Assembly (NCBI GenBank): GCA_934699415.1
Contig: CAKUWO010000009.1
Location: 1-37,750, forward strand
DNA length: 37,750 nt
Origin: an uncultured Erysipelotrichaceae bacterium
GTDB taxonomy: Bacteria; Bacillota_I; Bacilli_A; Erysipelotrichales; Erysipelotrichaceae
Reading direction: 5' to 3'
Below the pieces are notes generated by a model. That model ran no database searches and was not told where the DNA came from. It saw only the letters and a list, made by a program, of their open reading frames with translations. This document shows, piece after piece, positions 1 to 7,527 of this stretch. Numbering within the stretch: the first letter of the stretch is position 1; every line of letters begins with the position of its first letter. Position numbers and translations under genes: made by a program.

Positions 1-5
1 TATTA

Positions 6-11
6 CCTCCT
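6..11 (-). promoter_or_regulatory. Shine-Dalgarno of a gene starting just outside the left edge
   Basis: On the minus strand AGGAGG is followed by TAATA at the window edge. This is a strong ribosome binding site whose start codon must lie one to a few bases beyond position 1. It shows that another minus-strand gene follows the sdpRI terminator. Confidence 0.5.
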
Positions 12-28
12 GTAAATTAATTATGACA

Positions 29-62
29 AATAAAAAAGTAGACTTTTTTATTTGTCTACTTT
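29..62 (-). terminator. Intrinsic terminator of the sdpR-sdpI operon
   Basis: Nine-base arms AAAGTAGAC (35-43) and GTCTACTTT (54-62) form a hairpin with a 10-nt loop. Read on the minus strand it is followed by a T tract. It lies 17 bp beyond the sdpI stop codon, so it ends that operon. Confidence 0.8.
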
Positions 63-78
63 CAGCTTACAAGTCCAA

Positions 79-756
79 TTAAGCATCCTTTTTGATTTCT
101 TTTTCATATATTTTTTTCGCTTTTAACATAATAATTAAAATCGAAATTAAGATATTTGTAATAGACAATATAATCAAATACTTAGCTTCAAAAATGAAAG
201 TTGAAATAAATATTAATATGCCATCAATCACCATTACTTTAGAAGCGAAACGATTACTTTTAAGCCATGTTATATCATTATATAAACTATAAGACATTCT
301 AAAGCCTACAAGTGTATTTCTTTTAACACGACTTGTATAATTACCCAAAATAATAAGCATAATACCGATAAGCATTAAGCTATATTTCATAATACTTGCA
401 GTATTTGTTTCTTTTCCCATAAAACATATAAGTAATAAGCAATTTAAAATCCCAAAGATAATATTTTCTAGTATTGCAATAAATTTCATAACTTTAATAA
501 CCGAATTCACTTCCATCAATTCTTTTTCTGAAGATGCTTTAAGAGCTTTCTTTTCAATTGAATTAATTGTAAAATGCATCACGATTGTCAATAAAAGAAT
601 AATCGATGGTAAAAGTAAGCTTTCAATCTTATTACCCCATCTATCAACATTTCCATTAAAATCGAAATGAGCAGGAATAATATCAGGTAGTTGATTGTAA
701 TAAAAAAGCGTAATAGCAGTTGGTATAAACGCCAATATCCACATTAATTTTTTCAT
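79..756 (-). CDS. sdpI: SdpI/DUF1648-type membrane immunity protein
   Basis: A 225-residue integral membrane protein. The N-terminus has the DUF1648 pattern: a first membrane helix, then the IPAHFDFNGNVDRWGNK stretch (about residues 27-43). Further hydrophobic segments lie near 47-66, 93-113, 120-140, 168-188 and 190-212, giving about six helices as in Bacillus subtilis SdpI (207 aa). In B. subtilis, SdpI gives immunity to the cannibalism toxin SdpC and sequesters the repressor SdpR at the membrane. Here the gene overlaps the ArsR-type regulator by 4 nt (ATGA), the classic sdpRI layout. No sdpABC toxin genes are in the window, so the toxin countered is unknown; it may act against toxins of other cells. 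The family assignment is firm; the ligand is not known. Confidence 0.85.
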   Translation of the reverse strand: MKKLMWILAFIPTAITLFYYNQLPDIIPAHFDFNGNVDRWGNKIESLLLPSIILLLTIVMHFTINSIEKKALKASSEKELMEVNSVIKVMKFIAILENIIFGILNCLLLICFMGKETNTASIMKYSLMLIGIMLIILGNYTSRVKRNTLVGFRMSYSLYNDITWLKSNRFASKVMVIDGILIFISTFIFEAKYLIILSITNILISILIIMLKAKKIYEKEIKKDA

Positions 757-1019
757 TTCTTATCTCCAAATTGTTTAATCCATAACACTAATTCGTCAAA
801 GACTGTTGTATTGATTTCATAATAGATATAATTTTTTTCTTTATATTCATTAATTAAATCAGCATTTTTTAAAAGCTTTAAATGATAAGAAAGAGCAGCG
901 GGCGTTATATCTAGTTTAGATGCAATTTCTCCTGCATTAAGTCTTCCATCTTTGAGCATAGTTAAAATATCTCTTCTTGAACTATCTGCTAATACTTTAA
1001 AGATATTTGTATCTCCCAT
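753..1019 (-). CDS. sdpR: ArsR-family autorepressor, SdpR type
   Basis: An 88-residue winged-helix protein of ArsR/SmtB type. The ADSSRRDILTMLKDGRLNAGEIASKLDITPAALSYHLKLL region (about 11-50) holds the helix-turn-helix, followed by a wing (KNYIYYEIN). No cysteine-rich metal site is visible, which fits SdpR rather than a metal sensor. The stop codon overlaps the sdpI start (ATGA), so the two are translationally coupled. The known model is that SdpR represses its own operon until SdpI, occupied by toxin, captures it. The upstream region has two similar inverted repeats around the promoter, consistent with autorepression. Start ATG at 1019 follows an AAGGAA ribosome binding site. Confidence 0.85.
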   Translation of the reverse strand: MGDTNIFKVLADSSRRDILTMLKDGRLNAGEIASKLDITPAALSYHLKLLKNADLINEYKEKNYIYYEINTTVFDELVLWIKQFGDKK

Positions 1020-1027
1020 TTCCTTAC

Positions 1028-1094
1028 CTATTTAAAACTTTCTTTAAATAGATTATAACATTCTAAATAACTATTTCAAATAATTTTTAAATAG
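1028..1094 (-). promoter_or_regulatory. sdpRI promoter with two 24-bp inverted-repeat operators
   Basis: A -10 TATAAT (1052-1057) and a -35 TTGAAA (1074-1079) with a 16-nt spacer face sdpR. One inverted repeat, CTATTTAAA / TTTAAATAG with a 6-nt centre, spans 1028-1051, just downstream of the -10. A second 24-bp element with outer arms CTATTT / AAATAG spans 1071-1094 and covers the -35. The two start 43 bp apart. This is the arrangement expected for ArsR-type autorepression; binding by SdpR is inferred. Confidence 0.65.
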
Positions 1095-1100
1095 ATAAAC

Positions 1101-1132
1101 AAAAAAATGTTCTAGTTTTAGCTAGAACATTT
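1101..1132 (-). terminator. Intrinsic terminator after the DUF6935-like gene
   Basis: Perfect 11-bp arms AAATGTTCTAG (1105-1115) and CTAGAACATTT (1122-1132) with a 6-nt loop, followed on the minus strand by a T run. It lies 6 nt past the stop codon of the 165-residue gene. Confidence 0.85.
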
Positions 1133-1138
1133 CTTAAA

Positions 1139-1636
1139 TCAAGCCCAAGGATCTTCTTCTTTAGGGACTTTGATACCGGTAAGTAATTGTTGCTCCCAAA
1201 GGAACCATTCACCAGTAGATGCTTTATTGCGTAATTTTAATGGACGAGGACTATCAGCACCACTGCATGTTATATATAATGTTAAATAACCTTCATTAAA
1301 TTGCACTCTACTGTTATTATTTTCATTAATTTCAATTTGATATGGCTCTTTAACTTGATAATTATTATCAGGACTAGAACCTACAAAATAAGAGCGCATT
1401 AAATAATCTTTGCCACGGAAACGGTCTTTGATAAATTGTTTATCAATACCATTTAAAGGACGAGGACCACGCAAATAATCAAGCATTTTTTCACTTTCTT
1501 GAGGATTATTTGGATAAAGCGAAAGTGCTACTACTGTAAGAGCTGCTACTTCTTCTGGCTTAGTTAAGTTAGCTTCAGACATAGCTTTGAGCTCTTCTAA
1601 TGTTTTAGGAAGAGAATTTAGGGTAACAATCATCAT
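1139..1636 (-). CDS. DUF6935-like protein of unknown function
   Basis: A 165-residue soluble protein with no signal peptide or membrane segment. The N-terminal LPKTLEELKAMSEANLTKPEEVAALTVVALSLYP and the LRGPRPLNGIDKQFIKDRF stretch match my memory of the DUF6935 family, small proteins in gut Bacillota, often near membrane or signalling genes. No catalytic motif is apparent. Two adjacent ATG codons (1636 and 1633) follow a very strong AAAGGAGG site; the second has the better spacing. It ends in its own terminator, so it may be the last gene of a short unit or monocistronic behind the palindrome at 1657-1672. The function is unknown and the family call is from recall. Confidence 0.6.
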   Translation of the reverse strand: MMIVTLNSLPKTLEELKAMSEANLTKPEEVAALTVVALSLYPNNPQESEKMLDYLRGPRPLNGIDKQFIKDRFRGKDYLMRSYFVGSSPDNNYQVKEPYQIEINENNNSRVQFNEGYLTLYITCSGADSPRPLKLRNKASTGEWFLWEQQLLTGIKVPKEEDPWA

Positions 1637-1656
1637 ATACCTCCTTTGTATATCTA

Positions 1657-1672
1657 AACCGTTATAACGGTT
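1657..1672. promoter_or_regulatory. Perfect 16-bp palindrome upstream of the DUF6935-like gene
   Basis: AACCGTTATAACGGTT is fully self-complementary. It lies 20 bp upstream of the start codon and contains a TATAAC that could serve as a -10 in either direction. A dimeric repressor operator is the simplest reading; no regulator for it is identified. Confidence 0.5.
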
Positions 1673-1691
1673 AATTGATAAAGTAAGTATT

Positions 1692-2303
1692 TTAAATTTT
1701 TTTATCTGGAAGCTTTAAATTGATATTGCCTCCACTTAAGGCTGCAACCGTAATTATGGCAACTCCTACTATTGCGCCACTAATTGTGCCAATCGTTTTC
1801 CAACTAAACTGTCTTTTTTCACTATCTTTTATATTGGCTTTCTCTTCATAATATTTTTCTTGTTCAAAAGCCATTTCGTCATGTTTATTTACAAGTTCTA
1901 AGATTTCTTTTTGTTGACTGATAATTTTTAAACTTTCTTCTACTGATAAATCATCATCATCTAAAAGTTTATCTAAGTTAGTTAAAACCTTTTCACAAAT
2001 ATCTTTATAATATATCCTAGCATCTTTAATATCATCAAGACCTTCATGATTAATCTTATAATAATTATTTAAACTATCATCATCGGCTTTAATAATATTT
2101 TCAAGTATTGTACGATATTCAACCAATGTAGTTTTCATAAAATCAGCTAATTCTGGAAATTTAGCAATTATTTCTTTAGCTACATCTGGCCTTAATTCAG
2201 CTAGCATTGACGCAAAACTAGCCATTTCATTTCTTTTAATATTTTTAAAATCTGTTCTTTCCATTAAATTTAAAGCCAATAATTCTGCATTATTATATTC
2301 CAT
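1692..2303 (-). CDS. Tail-anchored, helix-rich protein of unknown function
   Basis: A 203-residue protein. Residues 1-160 are charged and strongly helical, with a likely coiled coil around 110-160 (SVEESLKIISQQKEILELVNKHDEMAFEQEKYYEEKAN in part). A single hydrophobic segment (about 170-191, TIGTISGAIVGVAIITVAALSGG) sits near the C-terminus with a short basic tail. This is the architecture of a tail-anchored membrane protein with its bulk in the cytoplasm. It lies 54 nt after the exporter pair. A weak promoter (TTACAA at 2346-2351, TAGAAT at 2322-2327, 18-nt spacer) could express it alone. An AGAGG site precedes the ATG. I do not recognise the family; a role alongside the exporter is only inferred from position. 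Confidence 0.55.
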   Translation of the reverse strand: MEYNNAELLALNLMERTDFKNIKRNEMASFASMLAELRPDVAKEIIAKFPELADFMKTTLVEYRTILENIIKADDDSLNNYYKINHEGLDDIKDARIYYKDICEKVLTNLDKLLDDDDLSVEESLKIISQQKEILELVNKHDEMAFEQEKYYEEKANIKDSEKRQFSWKTIGTISGAIVGVAIITVAALSGGNINLKLPDKKI

Positions 2304-2357
2304 GACATATCCTCTACCTTAATTCTAACAAATAAAGAAGAGCTATTGTAATTATTA

Positions 2358-4208
2358 TTAAAGATAATATTGTGCTTGTGCATTCCAAAGTTTGTAATAT
2401 TTGCCTTCTTTTTTAAGCAATTCTTCATGACTTCCCTGTTCTACAATTGAGCCATTATCAAAAACCGCAATTTCATCACAGAATTTGCAAGAAGAGAGGC
2501 GATGTGAGATATAAACAGCTGTTTTATTTCCGGTTATTAAATCAAATTTACTATATATTTCTTCTTCAGCAATAGGATCTAAAGATGCTGTCGGTTCATC
2601 AAGAATAATAAATGGCGCATCTTTATATAATGCCCTTGCAATAGCTATCTTTTGTGCCTCTCCAAGAGATATATCACTGCCGCTTTCATCAAAATCTTTA
2701 TAAATATAAGTATCTAAACCATTTTCCATCTTTTCTAAACGCTCTTTAAAGCCAACATCGTTTAAAACCTTATAAACCTTAGCTGCATCATAATGAATAG
2801 AACCAGCAACATTCTCTGCTAAAGGAGCAGATAATAATTCAAAATCTTGGAATACAATTGAGAAGATATTAATATAGTCATCATAACGATATTTACGAAT
2901 ATCAATACCATTTAATAAGATTTGTCCTTCTTGAGGATCATATAAACGACATAACAGTTTAATAAAGGTTGTCTTACCACTACCATTTTCACCTACAATT
3001 GCTAATCTTTTACCTATTTTAAATTTCATATTCACATGATACAAAGACCAAATATCACTATTAGGATATTTAAAAGATACATCTTTAAATTCTACTTCAT
3101 AATGACAATCATTTCTTTTTTCAGTAGTAAGACTACCTTGATACATTGCATTAGGAATATTTAAAAATTCAAATGTTTTATCAAGATAAGGAGCATTAGT
3201 GTTCATTTCACCAACCAAAGATGTAAGTGAAAAGACATTAATAACCATAGCACTGCATGCACCTACATATTGCATGATGCTACCTACATCAATTGCTCCA
3301 CCCCAAGCTTTTAAACAAGCAAATAAATAAATAGCTCCAGTAATAATTGTCGTAATTGAAACAGCTAAACCAGCATAAATACCCATCTCTTTGGCAGCAC
3401 ATTTGGCAATTTTACCATCAACACCAAAAATCGTACTTTTTTCCCAATAAGCTCTTATTAAATCATTTTGATTATTCATGCGAATATCAGCTTGTGATTC
3501 ATTTCTAGTTCCAACAAAACCAAAATGCGAAAATAAACGATTTCCAAAAGTTGCTTCTTCACTAAAACTATTCCAATAAGATAAAGCTTTCGTTCTTAAA
3601 CGTCCTGCTAAGATGCTGACCCCAAAAACTAATACAACCATCATTAAGATAAACGCTGGATGATTAATAATAGTAAGATATCCTACACCCATTACTTTGG
3701 ATTTAAAAAGACTAAAAGTTAAAACACAACCACTTAATAATCCTATTAAAGCTGTTAAAAGGCCAGCATATATCTTTACACTTCGCATAATGCCCCAATT
3801 AGACCATTGTTCATTTTGTTTAATTTGTGCTCTCAAATCATGATTTTCTTGTCTATCAAGTTCGCTAAAATCTAAAGAGAACATCTTATGTATAAAGATA
3901 ATCTCTTTACGTCCATATAAATCATCTAATAGTGTTTCATATCTTTCTTTTAGTAATGCCGTAATAAGCGATATTATAGCTAGTGATATAGTGCTAATAA
4001 TAACCCATTTATAAAGAATATCTTCACGGCGAAAAGTAGCAATTTCTTTTAATATTTGTGATGAAAAATATACTGTAACATATGGTGTTATTGCTTCAAA
4101 TAAGCTTTTTAAAGTCATAATAGGAAAGAATCTTGGTGATACTTTATAAAGTTCTCTAAGAGCTTTAAGTTGCATTTCTAATGCGTGTTTAATATCTAAT
4201 TTCATCAT
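2358..4208 (-). CDS. ABC exporter half-transporter, degenerate signature motif
   Basis: A 616-residue protein with an N-terminal transmembrane domain (about 1-340) and a C-terminal ATPase. Walker A is at about 406-413 (GENGSGKT), Walker B at 534-539 (IILDEP) and the switch histidine at 569. The signature reads ISLGE at about 513-517 instead of LSGGE, so one of the two composite ATP sites of a heterodimer may be impaired. The start overlaps the stop of the second half-transporter (ATGATGA; ATG at 4208 or 4205 after GAGGAGAG), so the pair is translationally coupled and probably heterodimeric. There is no N-terminal C39 peptidase domain. The substrate is unknown; a peptide is plausible given the LytTR/GHKL genes upstream. 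Confidence 0.85.
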   Translation of the reverse strand: MMKLDIKHALEMQLKALRELYKVSPRFFPIMTLKSLFEAITPYVTVYFSSQILKEIATFRREDILYKWVIISTISLAIISLITALLKERYETLLDDLYGRKEIIFIHKMFSLDFSELDRQENHDLRAQIKQNEQWSNWGIMRSVKIYAGLLTALIGLLSGCVLTFSLFKSKVMGVGYLTIINHPAFILMMVVLVFGVSILAGRLRTKALSYWNSFSEEATFGNRLFSHFGFVGTRNESQADIRMNNQNDLIRAYWEKSTIFGVDGKIAKCAAKEMGIYAGLAVSITTIITGAIYLFACLKAWGGAIDVGSIMQYVGACSAMVINVFSLTSLVGEMNTNAPYLDKTFEFLNIPNAMYQGSLTTEKRNDCHYEVEFKDVSFKYPNSDIWSLYHVNMKFKIGKRLAIVGENGSGKTTFIKLLCRLYDPQEGQILLNGIDIRKYRYDDYINIFSIVFQDFELLSAPLAENVAGSIHYDAAKVYKVLNDVGFKERLEKMENGLDTYIYKDFDESGSDISLGEAQKIAIARALYKDAPFIILDEPTASLDPIAEEEIYSKFDLITGNKTAVYISHRLSSCKFCDEIAVFDNGSIVEQGSHEELLKKEGKYYKLWNAQAQYYL

Positions 4209-6010
4209 CTCTCCTCTCTTTCTTGATAATATTGACTTTGAACTTTAAAGAGCTTAGCGTATTCACCATTTTGTTTTAACAAAGTATCATGATTTCCTTC
4301 TTCGATAATTTGTCCATCACTAATTAAAATAATACGATCACAAAATCTTGTTGAAGCTAAACGATGAGAAATAAATAATGATGTTTTACCATTGGCCATA
4401 TCATTATACTTCTGATAAATTTCACTCTCAGCCAACGGATCTAAAGCAGCTGTCGGCTCATCCAACAAGAGAATTGGTCCATCTTTATATAATGCCCTCG
4501 CCAACATTAAACGTTGCATTTCACCACCTGATAAAAGAACACCATCAAGATATACTTCTCTTCCAATGTGGCTATTTAATCCTTGTGGTAATTTATTAAT
4601 TGTATTATTTAAACCTGCATAATTAAGACAATCATTAATTCTTTGATAATCAATATCTTTTGTTTTCTCAGCTATTTCTTCAGCAATTGTAACATCTAAT
4701 ACCAAAAAATCTTGAAAGACCGCGCTAAATAATGCGTAATACTTGTTGTGATTAAATTCTTTTATATCTTGACCATTTAATAATATTCTTCCCTCACTTG
4801 GTTCTAATAAACCACAAATAAGCTTAATAAGCGTTGTTTTACCAGCACCATTTAAACCAACAATCGCTAATTTCTCTTTAGGATGAATGGTTAAATTGAG
4901 ATTATGGATTATATTTTGTTTACTTTCAGGATAATGAAAAGAAACATTTTCTAATTTTATCTCATAACTAGAAGATAGAGGAATGTCTTGACCATCATCA
5001 AATTTAAAAGGCTCAGGATAATCTAAAAATTCTCTTAAAGAAGAAATATCTAAGGATTCTTTATGAAGAATTGATGCTTCTCTTAATATGCCCATAATCC
5101 AATTAGTTAAAGTAGTAATTGTCACAAAATATAAAACGAAAGAAGATACATTTAACCCTTCATTAAGAGTCATATTAATTAAATAGATATAAGCAATGCC
5201 ATTTCTAACAACTGTTAAAATGACTTCTGTTATATCGGCAATTAAAGTTACCTTTTCATATTTCAAACGATATTCTAAATATTGATTATGAACATTATCT
5301 AATAATTCATTAAGCCAATTATTTAAACCAAATATACGAATATCTTTAGCTAATTTAACTGATTCTGATTTATCGCGAATATATCTTTTTTTATGATAAT
5401 ATTTTTCGTTATCATCTTTATGTGCATAACGCCAATTATTAGTATATTTAGAAACAAAAAAGGATATGAAACAAGTAATGATAATAAGCAATATAAGAAA
5501 GGGATCGAATGATGAAAGAATAAATAAATAAGCAACTAGACCAATAATATTTTTAAGTAACATTGTTAAAGTATCCCAAATATGTTCAGTTGCTTGATCA
5601 TTTCCTTCGGTAGCTAAATAAGCTGCATCTCTCAATCTAATAAAATTACTTTCTAAAGTATTTGGGTAAGATGTTGAAATACATTTTTCGCTAATTTTAC
5701 TAATAATATTGTGTCTAACATCTATCCTTCCAAATAATGTATTCTCTTCAATATATTGTTTAAAACCAGTAATAAAAAACAAAGCTAAAGTGTAAACAAG
5801 TATTGTAAGAAGTAAGACTTCGATTGAAACTTTTTGTTCCACACATTTAATTATTTCTGGTGCAATATAGAGTTGCGTTAAATTAAGCAGTACTTCTAAG
5901 CTTGCTGAAAGAAGACAGAATAAAAGAACTCTTTTTCGGGTTTTATAAGCAATATCAATCATCCATTTAACATTTTGTAAACTGCTATACTTTGGTTTTT
6001 CTTTTTTCAT
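4205..6010 (-). CDS. ABC exporter half-transporter, canonical ATPase
   Basis: A 601-residue partner of the downstream half-transporter. The membrane domain covers about 25-330. The ATPase has Walker A at about 385-392 (GLNGAGKT), signature LSGGE at 493-497, Walker B (LLLDEP) at 514-519 and H549. The Walker B glutamate is present in both subunits, so asymmetry lies only in the partner's signature. Like its partner it lacks a peptidase domain. The ATG at 6010 follows GGAG with an 8-nt gap. The leader between the kinase gene and this gene carries a LytTR-type direct repeat, so the two-component system upstream probably controls export. The substrate cannot be read from sequence. Confidence 0.85.
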   Translation of the reverse strand: MKKEKPKYSSLQNVKWMIDIAYKTRKRVLLFCLLSASLEVLLNLTQLYIAPEIIKCVEQKVSIEVLLLTILVYTLALFFITGFKQYIEENTLFGRIDVRHNIISKISEKCISTSYPNTLESNFIRLRDAAYLATEGNDQATEHIWDTLTMLLKNIIGLVAYLFILSSFDPFLILLIIITCFISFFVSKYTNNWRYAHKDDNEKYYHKKRYIRDKSESVKLAKDIRIFGLNNWLNELLDNVHNQYLEYRLKYEKVTLIADITEVILTVVRNGIAYIYLINMTLNEGLNVSSFVLYFVTITTLTNWIMGILREASILHKESLDISSLREFLDYPEPFKFDDGQDIPLSSSYEIKLENVSFHYPESKQNIIHNLNLTIHPKEKLAIVGLNGAGKTTLIKLICGLLEPSEGRILLNGQDIKEFNHNKYYALFSAVFQDFLVLDVTIAEEIAEKTKDIDYQRINDCLNYAGLNNTINKLPQGLNSHIGREVYLDGVLLSGGEMQRLMLARALYKDGPILLLDEPTAALDPLAESEIYQKYNDMANGKTSLFISHRLASTRFCDRIILISDGQIIEEGNHDTLLKQNGEYAKLFKVQSQYYQEREER

Positions 6011-6065
6011 ATTTTTTTCTCCGCGTATATCATTACATAAAAAGTACCCTTACAAGAATTACAGG

Positions 6066-6096
6066 GATGAATTGTTAAAAAATGATGATGAATTGT
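6066..6096 (-). promoter_or_regulatory. Direct repeat with LytTR-box geometry upstream of the exporter genes
   Basis: The 9-mer ACAATTCAT (minus strand) occurs at 6088-6096 and again at 6067-6075. The starts are exactly 21 bp apart, leaving a 12-bp spacer. LytTR regulators bind two 9-bp direct repeats with a 12-bp spacer; the published consensus is close to [TA][AC][CA]GTTN[AG][TG], which this matches except for A in place of the G. It lies just after the kinase stop and 57 bp before the exporter start. No convincing -35/-10 pair could be fixed downstream. Confidence 0.65.
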
Positions 6097-6098
6097 AA

Positions 6099-6761
6099 TT
6101 ATATTTGAGGAATAAGAATTTCAGTTGTAAAAGCACCATCTTCACTATTACGACTTATATAACCATCAAGTCTTTCGATAATAGCATCTATTCTAACTAA
6201 GCCAAAACCATGTCCAGCACCTTTGCTACTTTTATATAACATGCCTTCTTTTTTCATCTTTTTATTGGCAGTGAAATTAGTAAAAGAAATATAAAGTTGC
6301 GTATTTTTCATATCCATGTAAATACGTATTTGTCTTTGTTCCTTAGGAAGTTTAACACTTGCTTCTATTGCATTATCAAAAAGGTTGCCAATGATGCAAC
6401 ATAAATCAATTTCTCTAGTTTTTAATTTAACTGGAATATGAGCATCAGCAATTACTTCAATATCCTTCGCTTTAGCTAATGATATTTTAGAATTCAATAT
6501 CGCATCAGTCATAGCATTACCAGTTTTAATAACAGTATCAACAGTAGTTAAATCATCATCTAATAAATCTAGATAATTCTTAATCGCTATTAGATCCCCT
6601 TTAGCAGCATAAGCTTTCATTGTTTGGATATGATTACGATAATCATGGCGCCAACCTCTAATTTGACGATACATATTATCTACTTCACGATAATGCGTTT
6701 CAATTAATTCACTTTGATATAAAGCGATTTCTTTATCAATTTTCTTTGAAAATAAACCCAT
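6099..6761 (-). CDS. Cytoplasmic GHKL histidine kinase without a membrane sensor
   Basis: A 220-residue kinase containing only the catalytic core of the AgrC/LytTR-partner class. The phosphoacceptor motif is WRHDYRNH with H39, the N-box is NLFDN (126-130), and the G-box GAGHGFGL is at about 181-188. Family members usually carry five to seven N-terminal membrane helices; here the protein starts about 38 residues before the histidine and no hydrophobic segment is present. The response regulator ends 3 nt upstream, so a lost sensor domain cannot be hidden by a frameshift there. It must sense a cytoplasmic cue, partner with a membrane protein, or act as a phosphatase. The start follows a GAGGT site. 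Confidence 0.85.
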   Translation of the reverse strand: MGLFSKKIDKEIALYQSELIETHYREVDNMYRQIRGWRHDYRNHIQTMKAYAAKGDLIAIKNYLDLLDDDLTTVDTVIKTGNAMTDAILNSKISLAKAKDIEVIADAHIPVKLKTREIDLCCIIGNLFDNAIEASVKLPKEQRQIRIYMDMKNTQLYISFTNFTANKKMKKEGMLYKSSKGAGHGFGLVRIDAIIERLDGYISRNSEDGAFTTEILIPQI

Positions 6762-6764
6762 AGT

Positions 6765-7481
6765 TTACCTCGTGTTAATAATGGCACGGTTAATACCATC
6801 ATATGCTCCTCTAGGAAGATGAATAGAGGCCCCATCCAATAGTTTAATATCAGTTTTAGTAACTCTACTTATCATATTTAAATTAACAATTGCCGAGCGT
6901 CCAACACGATAAAAACGCTCATCAAGCAATTTCTCAATCTCATTTAAAGTCATCTTAACCACAATATCATCAGAAGCATGTATTGTTATATAATTGCCAA
7001 ATACTTCAACATAATGTATCTGATATATTGGAATTCTTACCATTTCATGAGCTGTTTCTAAATTTAAAGTAATATCATTTTTCTTAATCTTTTCAATTGC
7101 TCGATTAAGCACTAAATAAAACTTTTCTTCTTTTATAGGCTTCATTAAATAATGTAGAGCATTTACTTCATAGCCTTCGGAAATATAATCAGAGTATCCT
7201 GTTATAAAAATGATTTGCACAACATCATCATCCTGACGTATTCTTTTAGCCATTGTCACGCCATCCATTGCACCCATTTCAATGTCTAGTAATAAAATGT
7301 CATAATCTTTTACTTCTTCATAATTAAATAAAAAGCTTTCAGATGAAGCAAAGCTATCTATTTTTAAAATGTAATTATTATTAGTAGCCCATCTATTTAA
7401 TAAATCATTAAGATAATTACGATCACTTTCTAAATCATCACAGATTGCTATTTTATAGCTCATATCACAAGTTTTCATCAT
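6765..7481 (-). CDS. LytTR-family response regulator
   Basis: A 238-residue two-domain regulator. The receiver domain (about 8-125) has the acidic pair D15/D16, phosphoacceptor D66 in LLLDIEMGAMDG, and the conserved lysine in LMKPIKEE. The C-terminal LytTR DNA-binding domain covers about 140-238 (VEVFGNYITIHA ... FYRVGRSAIVNLNMI). It is directly followed by its kinase. The likely target is the direct repeat upstream of the exporter genes. The first ATG pair (7481/7478) has AAGAG directly against it, and a TATAAT at 7487-7492 would place the transcript start at about 7480. The internal ATG at 7463 (MSYKIAICDD) is therefore a serious alternative start that loses no domain. Confidence 0.9.
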   Translation of the reverse strand: MMKTCDMSYKIAICDDLESDRNYLNDLLNRWATNNNYILKIDSFASSESFLFNYEEVKDYDILLLDIEMGAMDGVTMAKRIRQDDDVVQIIFITGYSDYISEGYEVNALHYLMKPIKEEKFYLVLNRAIEKIKKNDITLNLETAHEMVRIPIYQIHYVEVFGNYITIHASDDIVVKMTLNEIEKLLDERFYRVGRSAIVNLNMISRVTKTDIKLLDGASIHLPRGAYDGINRAIINTR

Positions 7482-7527
7482 CTCTTATTATATATTCATT
7501 AGTTATAATATTAAAAAGGAGAAAGTT
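7482..7527. promoter_or_regulatory. Divergent promoter region between the LytTR regulator and LMW phosphatase
   Basis: Only 46 bp separate the two divergent genes. A TATAAT on the plus strand (7504-7509) suits the phosphatase. A TATAAT on the minus strand (7487-7492) suits the regulator. The -35 boxes are poor in both directions. The two promoters overlap, so transcription of one side could affect the other. No LytTR repeat was seen here. Confidence 0.45.

Noticed and set aside
4378..4599. Plus-strand 73-residue frame in the exporter gene
   Set aside because: Antisense to the ATPase motifs of an intact gene; no ribosome binding site.
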